From Bryum argenteum (taxonomy: Eukaryota > Streptophyta > Bryopsida > Bryales > Bryaceae): a stretch of 64,000 bases of DNA. The notes under the pieces were generated by a model that had not been told where the DNA came from, did not search any database, and saw only the letters and a program-made list of their open reading frames with translations. The stretch spans positions 34,369,364 through 34,433,363 of the forward strand of contig CM073322.1 in NCBI GenBank assembly GCA_037043015.1, written 5' to 3'. Position 1 is the first letter of the stretch; every line of letters starts with the position of its first letter. This document shows, piece by piece, positions 36,957 to 49,400 of this stretch. The position numbers were made by a program, and so were the translations under genes.

Positions 36957-37874
36957 CTGCATACAACTAACACTGCAGAAGTCATAGTGACTCCCTAGAA
37001 GTACCTACCTACTTACTACTACTCCATCTACATACAACTAAAGTTGCTGAAGTCATATGGACTCCCTAGAAGTACCTACGTACTTACTACTACTCCACCT
37101 ACTTCAACAAGGTCAATGCCAGCCTCTAATAGTCATTGCTGTAACACCACATGTCACTCATAATTACACGGGACTCACATGAAACTCCTATGTAGCTCTA
37201 GCGTACTCCATTTTGAAACATACAAGTACATTTTTTTACATTCCACTGCATATATGTTCAGCCAAATTCCAATCTAGTACACTAGTGTTCAAGCAAACTC
37301 CATTCTAGTGCATATTAGTTCAATCCATTTCCCTTCTACTACATATAAGTACAAACACTTCCTACTCTAGTATATATAGGTTCACCCATACTGTATTGAC
37401 TATCAATTCAACTCCTATAAAGACCATAGGGTTCTCTTGGAGTTCCATGAGATATGATCATTCACACATATACCCCATTTGAAGCCATCAGAACATATGA
37501 AATCTCCTTGCTATTAAATTTTGACCCTAATTATCACTATAAAGACTACAACTGCCCCTTGTTCTCCTAAACAACAATCATGTCTAAACCCTAAAGACAA
37601 CAATGGAGAAAATTAGCAAGCATAGTGAAGGATCAGAAGAATTCATGCCTGTGATTCCAACAGGTATTGAGTGTGATGTGATTCGTAAACACTGTGCAAT
37701 CCATCGCCGCACAACCTCCTTGCGATTTGGATGGGCCTCGTTTACGCATTCCACCATGCAATGACGATGTTGCGCACAAAGATCACTGTAGCATCACTCC
37801 TCCGTTTTCGAACAGAGTGTCCACGATGCCCGCTCATTGCTTGTCATTGTAGCCCGCCGTTGCACAGACCTTGA
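36957..37874. other. Intron or spacer upstream of the DFAENY transposase
   Basis: It starts with a two-copy repeat of about 70 bases (CTCCCTAGAAGTACCTAC at about 36992 and 37061), followed by AT-rich sequence. No exon could be proved, although CMVECVNEAHPN-like codons near 37730-37760 might be one. Confidence 0.35.
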
Positions 37875-38447
37875 TCACGCGTTACGGTGATGAACCTTCA
37901 AAGTACGGGCCGCCTCGCCTTGCTTGCGTAACCACTCGCCCGAACTCACAACGGCTGTGAGGATTGCATGCTTTGCTACCAATTGTGCATTAGTCTTTGC
38001 GCTCTTCACCTCCGACAAGGACTGAGCTAAACCATTCACAATCGCATCATGGGTTTTTGCCTGCTCTGACAACCTTCTTGAAATCGGCAAGGAAACTTTG
38101 GTAACATGACTAGACCACACCGCCTGCAAGACAGCTTCCTTGTGGTGCCTGTCTGGAGTTTTCGCCAAAGTAGACGTCACACAATTCAAAATCAACGCTG
38201 CATCGCGGCGCACCTCTCGCCGATTTAGCACCTCACGCGACACACCGCATCGCTCTTCAACTCTACGCTCGTTTTCAGCGTACAACAATTCCTCTGCTTG
38301 CAACTGAGCGTTTGCCTCTTGCCTGCGACGCCTACACTGACGTTGCCGCTCTTTATCACTTTCTCTAATTGCTGCCAGTCTTGCTCTCTCAGCAGGACCA
38401 GGGCGTATAATACCAGACCGCCTTGCTACCGCTCTTCCATTCCCCAT
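37875..38447 (-). CDS. Basic helical protein, MGN...PGP family, probable first exon or partner of the transposase
   Basis: ATG 38447 gives 190 residues: MGN start, PGP turn at 16-18, a long Arg/Gln/Glu helix (about 20-70, coiled-coil style), then helical sequence ending in VHHRNA. It is paralogous to the frame at 1-593. Both copies keep the N-terminal 60 residues best. It lies 0.9 kb upstream of the DFAENY transposase on the same strand, so it is either exon 1 of one long gene or a separate DNA-binding helper. The function is not known. Confidence 0.5.
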   Translation of the reverse strand: MGNGRAVARRSGIIRPGPAERARLAAIRESDKERQRQCRRRRQEANAQLQAEELLYAENERRVEERCGVSREVLNRREVRRDAALILNCVTSTLAKTPDRHHKEAVLQAVWSSHVTKVSLPISRRLSEQAKTHDAIVNGLAQSLSEVKSAKTNAQLVAKHAILTAVVSSGEWLRKQGEAARTLKVHHRNA

Positions 38448-40771
38448 CAAAAACAGACTCACACACCTCACACTGCCACACGGACACCCTAAACCCTTCC
38501 ACACCAAGAACAACACCAACACAGACCTACAGCAACAAAAACGACAAGATGACGAAGTCCTTCCAGCAATCAAGGCAGTAAGAGAGGAAAAAAACATGAA
38601 CCCCAGTGACAGCAAGCGAACAAGCGAGTCTAAATCGTACACCGTCCCTATTTGAGTCTCTACCTACCAAAACCTTAACTGATCAAGCTCCCAATTTCAA
38701 ATGCAACGCAGACAGACGAAATGCAACGCGCTGGCCACCATAAACTGAACCGATCATGCACCCTAAACCTCCGAATGCAACGCAGACGTATTTAAATGCA
38801 ACGCAGAACAAAGAGCTATGCAATCGGAAGCCGTGCTCTAAACCAACAATTGAAACGCGACAAACACCAGCAATTGAACCACCCTAAAATCCTTGCAAAA
38901 CACCAGCAATTGAACCACCCTAAAATCCTTGCAAAACACCAGCAATTGAACGCGACAAACACCAGCAATTGAACGCGCCCTAAACTAGCAAATCAACGCG
39001 ACAAACACCAAAGAATTGAACGCGACAAACACCAGCAATAGAACGCAAAGCACACACAAGCGTGAGGGGTGATTGATCAAATTAAGACTGGCGGCTGAGA
39101 GCTCTGTAACGAACCCTACGTTCGTCCAGCCCAAGGACATCCATCCACGAGGCTTCCGTCATATCACTCATCTACTCCCTTAAACCGCAGATGTCTTGAA
39201 TGATGAGATGCTGCAGATCTGAGCACTCATTGCTCTTGACACGTGGCCCACCATGAGAGGAAGCAAAATTTTGGTATTCAAAAAAAAAAATTCAAAAAAT
39301 ACATGTTTATGGACCTTTTATGGACTTTTCTATTTATCAGTCAATTTAAACCCTTCAAAAGTCGATAACTCCCACTTAAAAAACACTATCGTCTAACAAG
39401 ATATCAATTTTTGACATTTCAAAGTACACTACATCAATAGGTGAGTCACTAAGATAACAATGAGATAATTTTCTTCATTTAAATGGCACATATACAATTG
39501 TATATGGAGCTGTACAAAGTCCATAGTGATAATTTCAAAGTCCATAGCTCTTTAATTTGAGAAGATACCTTGTATATGATTACATAATTTCCTTTGTACT
39601 CAAGTTAAGAATCTATGTTCAAATTTATAGCCCTAGAAGAGGAATAGGTTATCTACAATGAGCCTTGCAATCAAAATGTCATCCTGAAATCAGCCCTGTG
39701 ACCAAAAAATTGGTCCAGTCAACCATGCAAACACCCATCGCTACTCCGCCCTGCAACTCGCTCTTCTAATCGATGAAGTAGATATAAACTCTCTCTCACA
39801 GATTCCACTACTAGACAAGAATTAAGATTCTCCATTCTATTTTTTAACGGCATATTCTTTTGTCAGTGCAAATTGAACTATACTCCAAAATTATCATGGC
39901 GAGCACGAGCAATGTGCTGCGCTGAGGCAGGCGCTTGGGTTTCGGCGGGGATTTGAAAGTAGGGTTTCGGCAGTTCCTACGCCGGCCTGCTACACCGGCC
40001 AGCGACGCCCTGAAAGCTCGCCAAGTCAACCTTCGTCATCGGCCGATCAGCCCGCCGAGTTCCTACGCCGGCCAAGCCTCGTCATTGGCCCAATCGCACG
40101 CAGAGTCTCTACGCCGGCCGAGGCCTCGTCATCGGCCCAATCGCACGTCGAGTCTCTACGCCGGCGAGGCCTCGTCATCGACTGATCGCATGCACCGACT
40201 TGTACACTGACCGGCCAGCGCACTTACCGGCCAGCGCACTTACTGGCCTGCACACTTACCGGCATCTAATTCAATTTTTGGAATTGTTTTTATTTTACTT
40301 ATTTTCTATGCACACCTGAATATTTACAGGGTATAAGGCGAAAAGAAATGTTTAAAAAATAATTAAAAAAAACAACCTTAATGAAAAATCAGTTATGAAT
40401 TTTGTATTGAAATTTATTAAGTAACCCGTGGCTGCCACGTAGACAAGGGAAGGTGGAAAATCAGTGGCAATTTATTTTTCTTGAAAATGATCATCAAACC
40501 CCCGGTTGCCACGTATTTTAAGAGAAGGGGGAAAATCAAATTAAAGATTTGAAAAATTTAATTACGAATTTGTACCCGTAAGTGGATTTAATAGTATCAA
40601 TCGGGCAATTATGGCCACTTAAGGTGGTTAAAGAAGGCATCCGAGGCCATTGTATTGCATTTGAACGTTGCATAGAATTACGACAGAACGTAGCGTCTAG
40701 ACTTAGGATGTGAAGGTCAAGATAGGCCCGGTTTCATTCATGACACTTAGGAAAAAGGACATATCAGTTAC
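38448..40771. other. Non-coding, right part of the MULE-A-specific block
   Basis: 38830-39050 has repeated AACACCAGCAATTGAAC units. 39280-39900 is AT-rich with nothing recognised. 39975-40190 is a GC-rich tandem repeat of about 46 bases (unit TCTCTACGCCGGCCGAGG...), about four copies, followed by three ACTTACCGGCC units. 40270-40770 holds nothing clear. The junction with MULE-type sequence lies just below 40772. Confidence 0.5.
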
Positions 40772-41413
40772 CTCCTCCTCTATAACTCGTTCACTGTTGT
40801 CATTTTCTTTCTCCGTCGCAGTGAGATCCTTCAATGGATCTAATCGCTCTTCGTCGCCAGGGCTATCTTTACCATCCTCCTCATCATCTCCACCGCTTAC
40901 ATTTTCATCCCCATCATCTTTTTGAGTCTTACCTGCATCATCCTAGTTTTCAAAAATTATGTCAATTACCACAAAGTACACACTTTACGACTTCCCAACT
41001 TTGAGCTATCAACGAACCTGTCTTCCAGAATCGACCGCAACACCATCATCACCAATGTAATAACTCAGAGACTTGCTCGATATTGAAGTCCGTCTCCCAC
41101 GCTCTAGCTCATCGACTATGCTCTTCCACTCCGACAGTCCGCGAGATTTCTCCGTCTTTGCGATCTCCACAACCGTGTCAAGATTGATAGACCGCATCTT
41201 CACACTTCGCCTAAACTATGGCCCAACCTCTTCATTGTCTCCGTCGATATCCGCAAGACCACGCTCGTCTCCACTTGACCGAGACACTCCCCCCTTACGC
41301 AAAGCGCTCCGCTTCAGCGCTTTTGTATTACTAAACCTTGTCCCACCCCTCCTTTTCTTTCTCTTAGGTATACTCTCATTCGATCTCTCAGATCCCTGAC
41401 TCACAACATCCAT
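40772..41413 (-). pseudogene. Gene Z (MULE-A copy): small charged protein divergent from the transposase
   Basis: Exon 1 (41018-41413) starts MDVVSQGSERSNES, then a basic block PKRKKRRGGTRFSNTKALKR, then the conserved KMRSINLDTV. Exon 2 (40772-40942) is very acidic (DDEEDGKDSPGDEE). The exon 1 donor is CAG|GTTCG and the exon 2 acceptor CTAG|GATG; the join keeps the frame. A TAG at 41216 breaks the frame where MULE-B reads Arg. Exon 2 ends at a donor, so at least one more exon is missing or unrecognised. The basic block is a good nuclear-localisation signal. By position it recalls mudrB of maize MuDR, but there is no sequence link. Confidence 0.55.
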
Positions 41414-42136
41414 GACCTCTAGTCCTTGTAGAATCAGACACAACTGGAATGGACTCAAATCCTGAATCACCAAAACACAATAGACAATGAAAGGGTCGAT
41501 ATCGTCGTTCTCCCTCTATTTACACACTTTCCACTACTTTGTGAGATACCTAGTATCTTTATTAGATCATTAATTATAGCAACTGCAATGACGGCCCACG
41601 GAGCGCCATATATGACAGTATCTGACAGCTGATTTTAATCCGATTTTTAAAAATACATCCAGCTACTCTAACAAAGACGGCCGCCGTCACTTTTCCGAAA
41701 TTAAGGACTGCACAATTTAATGATCCTGTTTAATCGTGCCCACTCACTCACATGATCTAATTTCATGAAACTAACCAACTAGGTAATTAAAATCACTTTA
41801 ATTCACTTCATGGGCTGCCAAATGTGACAGTCCTTGACATGAGATGCTAATCTATTTTTCGAATTTAGATACAAATGCTCTGACAATGACGGCCGCCGTC
41901 GCTTTTCCGAATCTGACACTGTCAACACTTGCGCATTAACGACACTAATTACAATTGCCTAATACTATTCAACATTTACTCTTCAACATTGTAATTGTCA
42001 ATTTTATCCAATCTACTATACTTATTTACTTCAATACAACTTCTGACAACCAATTTCTTCTTATAAACTGCATCATACCTAGTCTGTATCCTTTTTTCAC
42101 TTCCACTGTTGATGCTCGTTGGTTCTCTCGCTCATC
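41414..42136. promoter_or_regulatory. Bidirectional promoter region, gene Z and transposase (MULE-A)
   Basis: Two GACGGCCGCCGTC motifs (41680-41692 and 41890-41902), plus a third TGACGGC near 41591, lie in an otherwise AT-rich spacer. TGACAGT/ACTGTCA sequences recur beside them. The 56733-57243 spacer keeps the last motif. Confidence 0.5.
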
Positions 42137-44658
42137 ATGGCTTCCTCCTCTTCTGAACCCTCTCCTGCAGACATTGTTGAGATTGTATCATAGGGAGCAC
42201 TTCTTCCCATTTGCATGTCCATAGGGCTTGAAGGTGTCGTAGAGATCACTACATCGTGGCTTGGAATTCGATTCGGCTACGATGCATCTTCCCTTTGGTT
42301 AGAGAGAGAAGTTCTTGAACCTGTTACTAATCATATTCAGTACTCCATGGTCGTAGATCCAATCATCCTAGAGAATAATACTACAATCTGGAAGCTTAGA
42401 GCTGGAAAGTATCGCCTCTATGGCTTGACAGAGTCCGTCATGAACGCCTCAATAGTTCTCCTGACCCCACGAAGTTCCTCTACTATATCCACGGTAGCTC
42501 TAGGTCTTGCTCGTGTCAAGGTCGAACCAGGTCTCGAAGTCACCATTGACATATCGGATTCATCAGAAGACGAGAAGAAGTCTCCTCTGCAACCATGTCG
42601 TCTATCGACTCAAATTCCATTGCAACCTCCTATTAGGGATAACTATCTAAGAGCCACCCCTCCTTTACTTTCATCGCAAATTGTGAAACCCAAAAAAATT
42701 CTTCCATCCCTCTGCAATCTCGCTAGAATGCCCAGTAGCAAGACTCTCCTCAAAAAAATTGATTTCGAAACCATCCGCACTGTCAACGTATCTTTCTTGC
42801 CTTCGTCGTTCAATGGCGATGTACTCTTCATCTTTCCGCCCACTCTTCCGTCTGCAACTCACAAGGTCGCGAAGTCCGTCGAGGGATGGATAAACGGTAT
42901 GACGGTCATGTGTGGACTAGGACGATGACCACCAACATCAGCAATACGCAAGGGTTGTCTTTTCGATACTCGAACTGTGGAGGACATTTACAGTGCCACA
43001 ACCCAAACTGCGACTTCTTCCAACGACCTGATCGGGTCGCTGGAGTGAAGGATGTGGAGTTTGAAGGCATTACCAAAGACCCCTTCCCGGTAGGCGGAAC
43101 GCCCCCCCCCCACCTCTACGTTGGTCTGTAAGCTTTGCAAAGATCTTCCTGTTTGTGTTGCGCCTTGTTCTGCAAAAATCTTCTACGTAGTTGGAGAAGA
43201 TTGTCAGGAGCGTGCATGTGTCTATATAGGAACGCACGAACACCCTGTCAAAGTTGGAGATTATAGATGTGTAAGAAAAAAAATAGATGAGTTACTAGAA
43301 GAGCATGTTGACCGTAACCCTCAAGCCACCGTTTCAAAAATAGTTATGGAAACCAGCAAAGACTTGTTAGGTAACTTACTTCTCCGTGACGAAGGTGACC
43401 CCGAAACCGGCAATCTTTCTCTTCAGCAGCTGGAACCAGTCTTTGAACAATGCAAAGAGTTAAACTCTCCGAGCATGCGCAATCGTATCTACACTTTCAA
43501 GTACTTGCGTAGGTATGGCATTCTCGATGGGATCACAAAGCTCAGAGGTCTCAGCAACTGAGCATATGTGCAACGCAACATGTTCCCTGGCCAAGGCGAC
43601 GAATCGGAGAAAGTCTTCATCTTCAAGATGTCGGAGGTCGGCCACGGTAGTGGTGTTGATCAGGTTTGCCGTATGCAGCCTGGAGGAAATCTCTCCCACG
43701 CATGGATGATGTTTGAGCATGTCAAACGCGTTACGGATTGGACCACTATGGCCTGCCACGTGTACGACTCATGTTACCAACGCATTCTAACCATTGCATG
43801 CTGTGATTTCCAGTCAAAGGACAAAGATGCTCAACTCGTCTTCTGGAAGAACCTTAATCATGTGATGGCCAGAAACGGAGTACCCAAGCCGCAGTTCCAA
43901 GGATTTATGGCTGATAGTGCTCAAGCCAACTGGAACGCAATGCGCATCATCTACGGCTCTGGAAACCCTGCTATCCCCATGGAAGGCCGCGAACGCACAT
44001 GTTATTTCCATTGGACGCAGTCTCTTGAGAAACATACGAAACAATACATTGTGCCCGAATTGCAGCGCCAACACCAGATTCTTTGTAAGTAGTATAAGGA
44101 TGCGCGCACCATGGAAGAGGCTGAGACCCGATATTGGGCTATAAGAGCGTGGTGGGCATCCTCAAAGGCCACCTCCGAAATTGGTATAGAACACTTAGGT
44201 CATTGGCTTGCGTACTGGCACTTCAGATACAGACAATGGAGTGGATTTATGGAACTAGTAAGTATACAATTTCTTTGCGATATCTTCGCTGATTACATGC
44301 TCTATGGTAGCTTCTATAATGTTATGACAGTAGCAAAGAAATTAACAGGTATTGTTTATATATTATTAGTTGATTTTTATGTGGATTTATATACTCTGAA
44401 TCTGTATTAAGTACAAATCTAAATCATGAATAAAGTTCTAATACGTTTGTACATTGCAGGAAAAAAAATATTCGGCAGAAGAACTCGCAGAGATGCCTTC
44501 TTGTAATCTTGCGGAGTCAATCCATAATAAGTGGCTGCAAGCGTCTGGCAATAAGGGTAGGGATCTCTACGTCGCAGCCGTTGACGACTACGTTCGGGCA
44601 TTCCTCCAAGTGGTCAGCTACCATCAATTCAACAAAGGCGGTGCAAGTGGTTCTGGAC
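42137..44658 (+). pseudogene. MULE transposase, MULE-A copy, truncated by P2
   Basis: ATG 42137 and exon 1 to 44257, an intron to 44459, then exon 2 until P2 enters at 44659. The nucleotide sequence is close to 57244-59778. Lesions relative to MULE-B are TAG for Gln at codon 19 (42191), a lost G near 42885, an extra C in the C-run near 43105, and TAG near 44090 where MULE-B has CAG. The TGA at 43559-43561 is shared with MULE-B. The C-terminal third with the SWIM finger should lie beyond the window. Domains are described under 57244-61021. Confidence 0.85.
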
Positions 44659-45025
44659 TGTCGGACCATGTTTTTTCGATTTTGTCCCGATATGTTGTAA
44701 TGCACATTAAGAATAAGTATAGTGTCTAGAATCCGACCTAAGTATGTGCTAGGCCGTATACTATAAGGCAAATACGTTTTTATAAATAAATATTATACTT
44801 AGAGTGTAGTTTGAAGTAACAAGGACGGGTTTGCGAATCCGTACTCCGCACTCGAACGGCGGGGACGTGCTGTCAGAAGCCGGAATGGGAGTTAATACGG
44901 CGGCTGAAGGACGGAGTGGCGGAGAATTTAATAATGACGAACAATCCAGAAGGCGGCTCCGTACGGAGATGGCAATGATGGCAGCGGGACAAGTCATGAT
45001 GGTCGGATTTGAATCCGACTCTCTC

Positions 45026-45034
45026 TATAAAAAG
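45026..45034 (+). promoter_or_regulatory. TATA box of the P2 gene
   Basis: TATAAAAAG lies 164 bases before the ATG at 45198, in a stretch conserved with P1. Confidence 0.55.
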
Positions 45035-45300
45035 CGACCCGTCCGCCCTTGTCGTCACCTGCCTCCTCGCTCTCTACCCTTTCGTCTTCTTGCGCCTCTG
45101 CTTTCCGTCTTTTCGCTTTCCGTCCCTTAGTTTCCGATCCGCCCCCCTGGCCGATCTCAGCCCTTCCATTCGCTACTTTTTGTCAGTCTTCTTTCCAATG
45201 GCACGTTCAGCTTCCGCTTCCGCTCAGGCTCAGGAGGAGCTCAGGATATCGATCAAGGGGGAATGCACGGGTGTGAGCGGAGAGCGGTGAGCGGTGAGCG

Positions 45301-46402
45301 GTGATTGGCAGAATTTTTTTTTTTCATGAAAGATTAAGACCCTATTACCACTCATTGCAAAAAAAAGTATAAAAGTTAATAGCCCTATTACCATGAAATG
45401 GGTGGTTGTGAATTTTTGAAATGGTCACTTTTAGGCCAAAAAGTACCCAAAACCGTGGATATAGGTTCTTTATCCATTTATTTTCATGGTAGTGAGGTCC
45501 ACCACTATTTCATAAATAAGCCACATTTGCAAGTTCAAATAAAAGTTAATTAAATTATGGGTTGAAGTCATCATGTGTAACCAATTTAATTCAAATCATA
45601 TACAAAATGTAAACCAAAATTTGGGATGGCCCTTTAGGTAATCAGTAAGTTTAATTTATTGATTTTAAGATTTGGAGAATAATTAGGGCTGACGTCATCA
45701 ATTTCCTATTACAACTGTCAGAAATATAGGTAGATGCTTCGGTTCATATAATCTGAAATTTATAACTAGAGGTCGTCTTCTTGTCTCTCCTAATAAGGTG
45801 TAGAGAAAGACATTCACGTGGCATTGTAGTGGTCCGAGTTCGATTCTCCTCGGCCTCGTTTGAGCGTTGCAATCGCGACTTAAAGCAGCTATCCTGAGCT
45901 ATACATATAATAGACTATAGCCCCTTGCAACATTGGCAAGATTCAATCACTCCAATGGAAAATAATAAAAACCTTCTGAAACTTTTAGGCTGCATTGAGT
46001 TTAAAGCTTAAACATTTTCATATATCGAAGCATGGAAATTGGAGTTGAAGAAGTTACAACAAAATTAGGGCTGACGTCACCGTTAAAGGCATGCAGTGAT
46101 CGCAAAGAATGATTAAGGAGTTATTCCAACTACGACTAGTTGATTGCTAGTTAGAGTATTTGTATGGCCACGACTCACACTTGGATTGAGGGTTGGCTTG
46201 AATGTGCTTGAATATTTTGAATACAAATTACCGACTTATAAAAATATAAAACCATATATATTAAAAAACACATATAGATCGTACATAAGTAATAGATCAT
46301 GGAAAACTACGAATGTATGGCGCTACCATGTCCAGTACCTATCGGAAAACAAATCACACACTAAGCAGACGGTGTAGTACCTATCGGAAAACAAATCACA
46401 CA
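45301..46402. other. MULE-B left subterminal region, no gene
   Basis: About 820 bases are shared with MULE-A 13490-14318. They start with GAGCGGT microrepeats. A B-box-like GAGTTCGATTC occurs at about 45836. Bases 46321-46430 contain a 48-base tandem duplication at the 3' end of gene Y. Confidence 0.6.
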
Positions 46403-49400
46403 CTAAGCAGACGGTGTAGTACCATTAAAGTGTTGATCACACTGATCTGCCTCAAAATCTATAAACTTAAGCACACTCTTGCTATAACGTCGACGTGGAG
46501 TGTCAGACAAAATGGGAGATGGAGCTTGAACAAACTCTTGAGCAAGACGCTCCGCGTACGATGGTAGGGTGAATTTTGATGGAGGGCTCTTGTAAAGATG
46601 AGCGTTGCGAGACAATCGCTCTTTCAGACCTGCGATCCTAAAATTGCAAAGAAAGTCAATGTCACCGATATGGAAGTGTGTTTTCTTAAATCGATAAAAA
46701 GAATACAATATGAAATTACGCACCAATGAATTTTCGTGGCTTCTTCACGACTGGTTCGTCAGAGTCATAATCTGCGGGAGGGGCCGATTCTCCACTTTCT
46801 TCATCACCGGGAGGACCATTCTTGTAATCCGCTAGTACACCATCGAAAAAATTTCTTCGTCAGGTTCCATGGCGATGAGGTGTCGGTTTGAGCGCGCGCA
46901 CGCAATCACAGATGCACCTAAAAAATCAGAAGCCCACGTTAGACATGAAAAATATACATACGAATTCTACTGTAGAGTCTATGGAAACAATACCTGTACT
47001 TGCGCTCCAGTCAAAGACTATACCCCCGTCGTCCGTGAGACAATCGACGAAACATTGAATGAAGGACGGGTCCTTCTCTCGTGAGCCTCGCCACGGTGTA
47101 CCGTCCGGACGATAACGTAATGTTTCTTTCTCTGCAAAGTTACATAGGTGGTCTTCCTCATCAGGTACGATTGCCACACCCCCATATGCGTGTGCCACTT
47201 GCCGAGTTTGGAACCTTGGAACATACTGTTTACGAACATAGACTTTGATGTGGAAGCAGTGAGTCTGCAAAACACAAGTAGAAATATGTTAACATAGAAG
47301 CATAGACGGAAATAATCATGAATCGTGAAATTGAAAATTGGAATCTGTTACGTACCTCTTTCGGTTTGGGTACGGTAGAGGCCATAGGGAGGGGATTATA
47401 TCCCCACCAGTCTCGAACTAGACGAAAACTATATATTGCAGACTCAGAATCGAGAGTACGCTCGATTCTACGACATTTGGGATGCATCAGTAGAATGGCT
47501 CCAACGTCTGTCAAATGATAGGCAGCAAACACGAAGAGGCTCTCAAAGTAGGTTTTGTCCCGCCGGTTCCAGAATGGAATTTCTGTTGGAGACACCCCCG
47601 GTACAGGCAAGTTCTCGGGAGCATCTGCAAAAATGAGATCAATCCCTGGATGCTTGGGTTCAAACTCCATCGCTGTACACGGGTACCTACGGTCTTTGCC
47701 AATCTGAGGTACAAGTAAATAATTAGAAAGTGGTTAATTGATTCACAAGTACAAAACGTAATAAGAAGTTTATGAAAGACAAAGGTATGAAGTAAAACCT
47801 TCTTGATGTGCTCGACGATATCGAGGATTTGCGAATCCCATATCGAAGTCTTTGATGACTGGTGAACCAAATCTCCAATGTTGCCCTTCTCGAGATACAT
47901 TGGCAGAGTGACTGAAATTTTTGATGATGAGCTGCTACCAATGTGATTTGGTTTCAGAAGAGGACGTTTGGCAAATACTGGCTGGCTGAGGCGACGCGGA
48001 GACTGTTGAGAGTTGTGGTCAACGGTGAATGATTGAGGAGGGGACCCAACATTCGTAAGTCCACCTGTAGAAAGTTGAGTCAATCTTGCACCGCGTCGAA
48101 TTGTATTGTTCGCGGCTCCCGCTGAAGCCTGAGTGAGATCAGCATCTTCACGCCTTGTAATGTCTTCTGAGAGGGGAGCATTTTCTTCAGATTCTTGCTC
48201 AAGATCTACAACTGGCTCTGCAACATTGTTGCGTCGCTTCCTGTTTGCACGGGAGTTAGGCACCGAATCGTGAAGAAGGAGAAGAAGATTGGATCGGTGC
48301 ATCTCGGTAAAATAGATATGTTGTCATCGTCATCATCGTCAAATTTCCATCGGTCTTGGTCGTCAGGGTTAGAAGTGGGGTTCGAAGAAGATGCTTCTCC
48401 TCCTTGTGCACGTAGTTGTCGTCGCACTCCGAAAAACCATCCACCGTCGTCAATCGGGAGTTTGTAAACCGCTCTTGTTGGGCGGTGGAGAAGAAAGTTG
48501 CGAGGATCATTCGTTACTGAAATGTCCTCGAACTCCATTGGAATGGAGAACGAAGCTAATGCTCCCTTCGCAACGAGCTCTTGTTTTAAGTACCTACAAA
48601 AATATGAACAATTATGGTGAAGAACAAACAAGTTGTACCAATTTTATAAATATTGTACTTGTACCAATTGGAAACATACCGGAATATAAGCCGCTTAATT
48701 GTGGCTTTGCCTCCGGTAATCTTTTGAAGATCTGAGCCCTTGATGAACTTTGGGCTTGCATTAGGACCAAGGTAGTTGTTGAATGCCTTGTCCCATAACA
48801 GGACCCTCCACTTCTCGACATACGCCGAGGGCTTCAAGACAACACTAGACCACTCGATGTTGAGGTTCTCGTTTGCAACGAGATACTGCATTTCATTTTC
48901 AAGTGATTGCTCTAGCTGAAAATAAAAGAAATATGTTAGAATTTAAACTAACTGATAAACTCAAATTTTGTAATCATGGAACGAAAATGAGAATTACCTG
49001 TGCCCAGAATGAAGCCCGGTGTAGGAATCCGACCAAAGCTTTATCTTTCATTGGGCGATCTTCAGGGAATCGAAATAATCCTCGCACTTCGTTAGGTGAG
49101 TTCCACCATTGAAGCCACTTTGCCTTGAAATCAAGTGAACATTCGTAGTGGCTACCATGTGTAAGCGATCGATTGTCATATCGGGTTTCAAATTTTGGCT
49201 GTAATGAGAATAAATCTGCACATGAGATTCACGTTTTTAATAAGAGAAATAGAGCTAAAAGATAGAAACAATGACATGAAACTGACGAACTCAGCCACAA
49301 TTACCTCTTTCGCAAAAACTTTCCCAAGTTTGTTGTTCGCCACAGCGACCATTTTGTCGAAATTCTTCCCACAAATTGACTTGATTTCAGCCTTGATGGC

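Noticed and set aside
30060..39260. Terminal repeats for the MULE-A-specific block
   Set aside because: Partly similar GATGAGAT motifs near 30080 and 39200 could not be aligned as inverted repeats, and no flanking duplication was found.
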